Assembly (NCBI GenBank): GCA_045595725.1
Contig: JAZOAY010000007.1
Location: 1 to 64,000 of the forward strand
DNA: 64,000 bases
Direction: 5' to 3'
DNA from: SIG575 sp045595725
GTDB taxonomy: Bacteria > Bacillota > Clostridia > Oscillospirales > Acutalibacteraceae
The position numbers and the translations under genes were made by a program. How positions within the stretch are numbered: position 1 is the stretch's first letter; each line of letters starts with the position of its first letter. The notes beneath the pieces are model-generated. The model was not told the origin of the DNA, searched no databases, and worked only from the letters and a program-made list of their open reading frames with translations. Shown in pieces: positions 58,912 to 64,000 of this stretch.

Positions 58912-60018
58912 TTACCACCTGTTTTCCACATATTCGCAGAAGGTGAACATATCTTTTATTTCAATTTTTGTTCCGTCATCAAGGATGACATTACCATTCC
59001 ACATTCCGTAGACCTGATGACAGTTCATTCTGCCTACTTTGAAATCTACATCTGAGTGGTTGTCAAGAGTGGGGGTCATTGTCATGTTGAATCTGCCGTC
59101 CTCGGAAATAAAATTCCACGGTTCCATAAACCTGCCTTTAGGAAATGTCTCGACATCAACTGCCCCGATTTTGTGGATTTTTCCGTCATAGAAAATACAT
59201 GTCTCCGTAGCGTTTGATTCGTTGCCGATTGCCCATGTGATTTCAAAACCAAAAAGATGTTTTTCTCCGTTTTCATCAACAAGATATGTTGAACCGCTAC
59301 CCCAATACCAGACCATTTTGTGTATTGTATTTACTCTGCCCCAGTCAAGAGAACAGAAGGATTTATCTTTCGAAAATTCATACACATAGTCACCGTAAAC
59401 AAATTTACCTCCGCAGGGCATACAAAGCTGTTTTGTGGTCATGAAGTATTTTGTGTCATCTTCGTCAAAGGGAAAAACGGTTGTGATACTTTCAAGACCC
59501 TCGGGAATATCCATTGAAGCGGTAACCTCAACCGGTGTTCTTTTGTAAGTGCCTTTGTACCAAAGAGTTCTTTCTTTTTCTTTTGTATTGAAATCAAATT
59601 CGGTTTTTCCTATTTTATCTTTGAATCGGCTTGGTGCATCAGGAATTGAATGTGATACATGCCTGTTTGCACCTGCAAAATACTGAACAGAATCACAGAT
59701 TATTTCGCCTGTTTTCAGGTCAACAAGTTTAGCTGCAACGTATCCGCCGATATTGATGTTTGCAAAGCTGATGAGTATCTGCATTTTATCATCGAAGATA
59801 GTGTAGAAATCCCATTCTTTACGGCTGATAATACCTTTCTTAACAAGATTACGATCGTATTCAAAAACATTTTTTCTTGCCCAACCTTTTGCAAGTACTG
59901 TGCTGTCAGGGTTGAGCAGGGGTGTAGGCTCGGTATATTCGATCTGCTTTGATTTTTCTTTCCACTCTGTGAAAGGGATATAGGTTCTTGCCAGTTCGCT
60001 ACGGCTTTTTGTATCCAT
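58912..60018 (-). CDS. DUF2804 domain protein (second of two)
   Basis: The 368-residue protein shares the whole DUF2804 domain with the protein at 44435-45532, including LAKGWARKNVF near 44, SLDWGRVNTIHKMVWYWGSG near 222 and the ending FTFCEYVENRW. The paralogue has lost its beta-helix partner and stands alone, next to a tRNA. Function unknown. No good Shine-Dalgarno is seen close to the ATG; an upstream GGAG lies about 11 bases before it. Confidence 0.87.
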   Translation of the reverse strand: MDTKSRSELARTYIPFTEWKEKSKQIEYTEPTPLLNPDSTVLAKGWARKNVFEYDRNLVKKGIISRKEWDFYTIFDDKMQILISFANINIGGYVAAKLVDLKTGEIICDSVQYFAGANRHVSHSIPDAPSRFKDKIGKTEFDFNTKEKERTLWYKGTYKRTPVEVTASMDIPEGLESITTVFPFDEDDTKYFMTTKQLCMPCGGKFVYGDYVYEFSKDKSFCSLDWGRVNTIHKMVWYWGSGSTYLVDENGEKHLFGFEITWAIGNESNATETCIFYDGKIHKIGAVDVETFPKGRFMEPWNFISEDGRFNMTMTPTLDNHSDVDFKVGRMNCHQVYGMWNGNVILDDGTKIEIKDMFTFCEYVENRW

Positions 60019-60040
60019 TTAATCAACTCCGCGTATAAGT

Positions 60041-60072
60041 AAAAATCCCGAATGCATAAACATTCGGGATTT
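60041..60072. terminator. Terminator of tRNA-Lys
   Basis: AAAATCCCGAATG pairs with CATTCGGGATTTT over a six-base loop. On the minus strand it comes immediately after the tRNA. Confidence 0.88.
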
Positions 60073-60148
60073 TGGTGATCCATCGGAGATTCGAACTCCG
60101 GACACCTTGATTAAAAGTCAAGTGCTCTGCCGGCTGAGCTAATGGATC
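60073..60148 (-). tRNA. tRNA-Lys (anticodon TTT)
   Basis: A complete 76-base cloverleaf: acceptor GATCCAT/ATGGATC, discriminator A, encoded CCA, anticodon loop CTTTTAA and T loop TTCGAAT. Confidence 0.96.
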
Positions 60149-60305
60149 ATATATTTGTGCTGAACACCTTGATATTATATAGTGTTTTTCAAAATATGTC
60201 AAGAGATTTTTTTAAAAAATTTTTTATTGGCTGATTTTTTTACATTTTAACATATTTTTACCCTTTTGAGAGAAACTATTTATGAGTTTTTTAGGAGGAT
60301 ATGAT

Positions 60306-60980
60306 ATGTGGATCGTACTTATCAGGACTTTTTTGCTTTATTTTATTGTAATTATGGTTGTCCGGTTTATGGGAAAACGTCAGATAGGTCAGCTTCAACC
60401 TACAGAGCTTGTGGTGACAATACTTCTTTCTGAGATTGCGGCAATCCCTTTGGAAAATGATTCCGTACCACTTATCTATTCTTTGTCGGCAGTAATTCTT
60501 CTTGCCTGTCTTGAAATAATTTCGTCTGGAATTGCCCTCAAAAGCGGGAAATACCGCCGTGCAGTTGAAGGTAATGCGGTTTTTATTATCAAAGAAGGAA
60601 AACTCGACGCAAAAGCTGTAAAAAAACTCCGTTATTCTATTGATGATATTATGGAAGGTCTGAGACAAAAGGATGTTTTTGACATAAGTGAAGTTGAATA
60701 TGCTGTTGTGGAAACAAACGGAAATCTCAGCATTCTCCTCAAATCTGATAAAATCCCTCTTACTCCTTCTGACATGGAAATGAATAAAAAAGAAAAGGGC
60801 ATTCCTGCTGTTGTTGTTGCTGACGGGAAATATATTTATTCCAATTTTTCTCTTTGCAGAACCAGTGAAGAAAAAATCGGAAAACTTCTTGAAAAAGAAA
60901 AAATGACAATTGACAAGGTTATGCTTATGACACTTGATAAAACAGGGAATAAATTTATTATTCCGAAGGAGGGGGAATAA
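60306..60980 (+). CDS. DUF421/YetF-type membrane protein
   Basis: The 224-residue protein has three membrane helices and the DUF421 pattern: FMGKRQIGQLQPTELVVTILLSEIAAIP near 19-46, and a C-terminal YetF domain from about 80. Members are linked to spore or envelope functions in Firmicutes; the biochemical role is not known. The ATG at 60306 lies seven bases after AGGAGG. Its stop overlaps the DUF4363 start (TAATG). Confidence 0.9.
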   Translation: MWIVLIRTFLLYFIVIMVVRFMGKRQIGQLQPTELVVTILLSEIAAIPLENDSVPLIYSLSAVILLACLEIISSGIALKSGKYRRAVEGNAVFIIKEGKLDAKAVKKLRYSIDDIMEGLRQKDVFDISEVEYAVVETNGNLSILLKSDKIPLTPSDMEMNKKEKGIPAVVVADGKYIYSNFSLCRTSEEKIGKLLEKEKMTIDKVMLMTLDKTGNKFIIPKEGE

Positions 60981-61354
60981 TGAAAAGATTTGTTATTGCA
61001 CTTACTTTACTTGTATTTATTGCCGTAGGAAGTTTTTTTGTAACCTCTTCTGCAAAAAAAGCTATAGAAGAAACAAAAGATGCACTCCTTTCCTGTGCAA
61101 TAAAAGAGGAAAACATTTCCACTAATGTTGTTGAAATCAAAACAGCTTTGAACACGTGGGACAAAAACAAAAAAATCCTGTACGTATTCATGTTTCATGA
61201 CGATTTTTCAGAAACAGAAAAAAACATGATAAAACTCAGGTATCTGACAGAATTTCCCGAACCTGGTGAAATTAAACGATTAAGCCGTGAAAGTGCTATG
61301 ATGCTTGACAATCTTGCGGATGCTTTTTGCGTAAGTTTTGAAAATATCTTCTGA
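60980..61354 (+). CDS. DUF4363 family protein
   Basis: The 124-residue protein has an N-terminal membrane or signal segment (about 4-22) and a helical external region with ALNTWDKNKKILYVFMFHDD. DUF4363 genes commonly follow DUF421 genes in spore formers, so the two likely form a complex. GGAGGGGG precedes the ATG. Confidence 0.85.
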   Translation: MKRFVIALTLLVFIAVGSFFVTSSAKKAIEETKDALLSCAIKEENISTNVVEIKTALNTWDKNKKILYVFMFHDDFSETEKNMIKLRYLTEFPEPGEIKRLSRESAMMLDNLADAFCVSFENIF

Positions 61355-61378
61355 ATTGTAACCTTAATATATTTTAAG

Positions 61379-61407
61379 TTGATTTTCATAAATGTTTGTG
61401 ATATAAT
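61379..61407 (+). promoter_or_regulatory. Promoter of the capsule regulator/export genes
   Basis: TTGATT (61379-61384), 17 bases, TATAAT (61402-61407), 41 bases before the cpsC-like start. Confidence 0.75.
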
Positions 61408-61448
61408 TATTGAGTACAAATATGCTCATTTTGAAAGGAAGTAAAGAG

Positions 61449-62135
61449 ATGACCGGAAAAAGACTTATGTCGGCACTTATTCAGCTTATACCTGTGATTT
61501 TGGTTGTTACTTTTATTTTCGGTGCAATCGGCGGATATGTAAACTATTTTATCCTCGAACCCGAATATACTGCAACAACCTCTTTCTATGTAATGGCACC
61601 TGTTGAAGAGGAAGCCGGAGCCGATAGTAATGCTATCATTACATATTATGAAAAGCTTGCTCTCGACTACAGTGAAATTGCAAAAAGTCGAAGTATCACA
61701 AGTGAAGTTGCCAGAAATCTCGGACTTTCAGGCGGTCTTAATGACTATAAAATAGAAGTTGCTCCTGCAGAAGAAACACGTGTGATGGAACTTACTGTTA
61801 CAGGAGAAGACTCAAACCTTGTTAAGGATATTGCAGACGAAATGGTCAAGGTGTTCACTGAAACAGTGAAACGCGTTATCGGTGCAGAAAATGTTAATGT
61901 TATCGATTACGCTTATGTTGAAAGAACCGGGCCCATGAGAGCTCAGAACACAATTCTTTTTGCTCTCGCAGGTGCTATTATTACAGTTGGTATTATCGTT
62001 CTCAAGGAATTTGCAGATACTACTTTCAGAACTGCCCAAGAGGTTGAAGAAATGCTTGATCTGCCCGTACTTGCACAGGTAAACAGAATCAAGAGTACCC
62101 AGGGTAAAGGCAAGAAGAAAAAGGAAAGCAAATAG
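61449..62135 (+). CDS. Capsular polysaccharide chain-length/BY-kinase activator protein (CpsC/YveK-like)
   Basis: The 228-residue protein has a Wzz domain between two membrane helices (about 10-34 and 170-192): ILEPEYTATTSFYVMAP near 36 and the proline-containing second helix preceded by AYVERTGPMRAQN. The cytoplasmic tail activates the BY-kinase encoded next. It controls polysaccharide chain length and export. GAAAGG precedes the ATG at 61449; ATG 61422 is a less likely start. Confidence 0.9.
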   Translation: MTGKRLMSALIQLIPVILVVTFIFGAIGGYVNYFILEPEYTATTSFYVMAPVEEEAGADSNAIITYYEKLALDYSEIAKSRSITSEVARNLGLSGGLNDYKIEVAPAEETRVMELTVTGEDSNLVKDIADEMVKVFTETVKRVIGAENVNVIDYAYVERTGPMRAQNTILFALAGAIITVGIIVLKEFADTTFRTAQEVEEMLDLPVLAQVNRIKSTQGKGKKKKESK

Positions 62136-62172
62136 AATCAGGGTTCTGAGTTTTTGAAAGGAAGGATATTTT

Positions 62173-63048
62173 ATGGCTAAGTTTAAAGGTAAACCCGGCT
62201 ACAGTTACGGATATGGTTACGGTTATGGCTACGGTTATGGTTATTATCCGGGTGAAAGTAATAATAACAAAGTTCATGAAGCAATTAAAACCCTGAGAAG
62301 TAACATTAAATTTTCAGGTATTGATAATCCCATAAAAACAATTGTTATCACCAGTAGTATTCCCGGTGAAGGAAAAAGTACAATTTCTCATTTCCTTGCA
62401 ATTGAAATGGCAAAAGCAGGTAACAAAACACTTATCGTTGAATGTGACCTCCGTCGTCCTACACAGGGTAACCTTTTCAAGGTACGACCCAAGAAGGGTC
62501 TTACCAAATATCTTTCAGGAGAATGTACTCTTGAAGAAGCGGCATCTGTCACAAATACAGAAAACCTTTATTTCCTTGATGTTGACTCAAAGGTGGTTAA
62601 TCCTGTTGAACTGTTAGGTTCAGACCGTTTCAAAAGAGCAATGGAAGAAATGAAAGAAAAGTTTGATATTGTTATTTTCGACACTCTTCCTCTTGTGAGT
62701 TTCATTGAAGGTGCTCTTGTTGCTGCAAATGCAGATGCTACAATTGTGGTTGTCCGTGCAGGATATACCCCTCAGAGGGCGGTTCTTGCAAGTCTTGATC
62801 AGCTTGAAAAAGCAAATGCTAAAATAATAGGTACTGTTCTGAACGGTATTGAAGAATCAGAATCAGGTCAATATTACGGCTACCGTAAATACAGCAAATA
62901 CAACGAGCGTTATCACGGAAAATATGGTTATAATTATGACAGTTATGACAGTTATTATGCGGAAATAAACGAAAAAGAAGAAAAAGAAAAAGTTGAAGAA
63001 GAAAAGCAGGATTCTCAGAAAAACAATTTCAATGATCTGATTTTATAA
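62173..63048 (+). CDS. Bacterial tyrosine kinase (CpsD/YwqD-like) with unusual N-terminal Gly-Tyr repeat
   Basis: The kinase has Walker A SIPGEGKSTI near 61, Walker A' LIVECDLRRP near 92 and Walker B IVIFDTLP near 166, and a C-terminal tyrosine cluster (about 235-270; more than ten Tyr) that is autophosphorylated in this family. Unusually, residues about 9-27 are a run of Gly-Tyr pairs. The codons vary (GGT/GGA/GGC, TAC/TAT), so it is not simply a DNA microsatellite. It acts with the CpsC-type activator and CpsB phosphatase to control capsule synthesis. AAGGAAGG precedes the ATG. Confidence 0.92.
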   Translation: MAKFKGKPGYSYGYGYGYGYGYGYYPGESNNNKVHEAIKTLRSNIKFSGIDNPIKTIVITSSIPGEGKSTISHFLAIEMAKAGNKTLIVECDLRRPTQGNLFKVRPKKGLTKYLSGECTLEEAASVTNTENLYFLDVDSKVVNPVELLGSDRFKRAMEEMKEKFDIVIFDTLPLVSFIEGALVAANADATIVVVRAGYTPQRAVLASLDQLEKANAKIIGTVLNGIEESESGQYYGYRKYSKYNERYHGKYGYNYDSYDSYYAEINEKEEKEKVEEEKQDSQKNNFNDLIL

Positions 63049-63056
63049 GACAGGCG

Positions 63057-63746
63057 GTGGAATTGTTGACGGATATTCACAGTCACATACTTTTTGGTGT
63101 AGATGATGGTGCTCCTGATTATGAAGAATCGGTAAGAATGCTCAAAGAGGCAAAAAAGGCAGGTTTTGATACAATAATTGCCACACCTCATGTAAGGCGT
63201 CCGAATTTTGACAAAGGCCCCGTAAGAGAAAGCATGGCAGCACTCAGGCCTGTAGCTGAAAGCATAGGCATAAATCTTATTCAGGGATATGAGTACAATA
63301 TTTCAGCTCTTACAGATGACGGAATTGAGGGTGCATTACGTTTTTGCACAGAGGGAACAAAAACTATTCTTCTTGAAATGAAAGGTACACGCGTTGCATC
63401 AAACTGGGAGAGAATTGTAATTCATTTTCAGCAAGAAGGAGCGGATGTAATTATTGCTCACCCTGAAAGATATGCAGATATTCATTCAGACAGTGATATG
63501 GTTTCACGTATGCTGGAAGTAGGATGTAAATTTCAGATTGATCTTGCAGTTATGTTGGAGAGAAATATATTCAATAAAGAGAAAAAATGTGCCAGAAAAC
63601 TTCTTGAAAGAGGTGCAGTACGCTGGTGTTCTTCCGATGCTCACAGGGCAGAGGATTATAAATATTTTGCGCAGGCTTTTCAAAAATACGGTGATGAATT
63701 TTTTTGTATGCCTGACAGAAACTCGTACCCGGAATTGATAAAATAA
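63057..63746 (+). CDS. PHP-type tyrosine-protein phosphatase CpsB/CapC-like
   Basis: The 229-residue protein has the PHP motifs TDIHSHILFGVDDGAPD at 5-21, ATPHVRR near 42, EYNI near 80, IIAHPERY near 137 and CSSDAHRAED near 195, all metal ligands of CpsB. It removes phosphate from the CpsD kinase. GTG 63057 begins the longest frame; TTG 63066, giving MTDIHSHIL as in relatives, may be the real start. It follows cpsD by eight bases. Confidence 0.92.
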   Translation: MELLTDIHSHILFGVDDGAPDYEESVRMLKEAKKAGFDTIIATPHVRRPNFDKGPVRESMAALRPVAESIGINLIQGYEYNISALTDDGIEGALRFCTEGTKTILLEMKGTRVASNWERIVIHFQQEGADVIIAHPERYADIHSDSDMVSRMLEVGCKFQIDLAVMLERNIFNKEKKCARKLLERGAVRWCSSDAHRAEDYKYFAQAFQKYGDEFFCMPDRNSYPELIK

Positions 63747-63768
63747 ATTGAGAAAGGATTTTCAAAAA

Positions 63769-64000
63769 ATGAGAAATCTCTATAAGAAAATCGTAAATGG
63801 TGAAGAAAAAATTTCACTGGTAGGTCTTGGTTATGTGGGAATGCCTATTGCTGTTGCTTTTGCAAAGAAAGTAAAGGTTGTGGGTTTTGATCTTAACGAG
63901 AGAAAAATAGACCTCTATAAATCCGGTGTTGATCCCACAAACGAAGTGGGTGATGAAGCTATTTCACAAACAACAGTTGACTTTACTTGCGATGAAACAA
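63769..64000 (+). CDS. Nucleotide-sugar dehydrogenase, 5' part (cut by the window edge)
   Basis: The visible 77 residues hold an NAD-binding start VGLGYVGMPIAVAFAKK (about 18-34) followed by VGFDLNERKID, typical of UDP-glucose/UDP-N-acetyl-hexosamine 6-dehydrogenases (Ugd/WbpO type). It would supply a uronic acid for the capsule. GAAAGGA precedes the ATG by nine bases. The rest lies beyond the window. Confidence 0.9.
   Translation, partial: MRNLYKKIVNGEEKISLVGLGYVGMPIAVAFAKKVKVVGFDLNERKIDLYKSGVDPTNEVGDEAISQTTVDFTCDET

Noticed and set aside
62185..62256. DNA microsatellite causing the Gly-Tyr run
   Set aside because: The codons for both residues vary along the run, so slippage alone does not explain it.

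Overview
The window comes from a low-GC, endospore-forming member of the Firmicutes, most likely an uncultured gut or rumen Oscillospiraceae/Ruminococcaceae-type Clostridia. The evidence is the sporulation genes (ylbJ-like, yqfC, yqfD, spoIIR), the Firmicutes-type order yqfC-yqfD-phoH-ybeY-dgkA-era-yqzL-recO-mutS2, AGGAGG ribosome binding sites, TTGACA/TATAAT promoters and many secreted carbohydrate-active proteins. No rRNA operon, CRISPR array or complete mobile element is visible. The species cannot be told from the sequence alone.

Layout. 1-5.3 kb: an AT-rich accessory segment next to the 3' end of a tRNA. It holds a membrane-anchored XRE regulator, an aminoglycoside-phosphotransferase-fold kinase with an AraC regulator, an unknown membrane protein, and a SAM methyltransferase preceded by an 11-codon poly-arginine leader peptide and a transcription attenuator. 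5.3-14.9 kb: FAD/Rieske oxidoreductase, MATE pump, GH43 enzyme, an MFS gene broken by an amber codon, a TetM/EF-G-like GTPase, a second XRE membrane regulator, tRNA-Ala(CGC) and nagB. 15-16.3 kb: a small membrane protein with a LexA-type operator, plus a RidA protein. 16.3-25.4 kb: sporulation and housekeeping core. 25.4-29.6 kb: a Na+-dependent symporter and a feoA-feoB operon with two copies of a palindromic operator. 29.7-34.2 kb: a DUF4434 glycosidase-like protein, split chromate transporter, YhhN protein and secreted GH5 enzyme.

34.3-42.7 kb: an ECF sigma / anti-sigma / lipoprotein unit transcribed leftward, and divergently a compact phage-derived cassette. The cassette starts from a promoter with a perfect LexA-type palindrome and encodes a double-HTH regulator, a repeat-rich fibre protein, an LRR-DUF6273 putative receptor-binding protein, XkdX, tiny membrane peptides, two holin-like proteins and an M15 endolysin. 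No capsid, portal, terminase, sheath or integrase gene is present. A cluster of palindromic intergenic repeats lies just downstream.

42.8-56.8 kb: secreted beta-helix proteins, DUF2804, GtrA with a GT2 glycosyltransferase, an RlmD-type methyltransferase, spoIIR, ispE, PHP phosphatase, ACT/PFL pair, GH30, NUDIX and a GH141-like protein. 57.2-64 kb: capsule/exopolysaccharide genes (Wzy-like polymerase, CpsC, CpsD with tyrosine-rich ends, CpsB, start of a UDP-sugar dehydrogenase) with a second DUF2804, tRNA-Lys and a DUF421-DUF4363 pair between them.

The most interesting signals are the SOS-type fibre-plus-lysis cassette, the poly-Arg leader/attenuator before the methyltransferase, and a second SOS-type promoter driving an 82-residue membrane protein.
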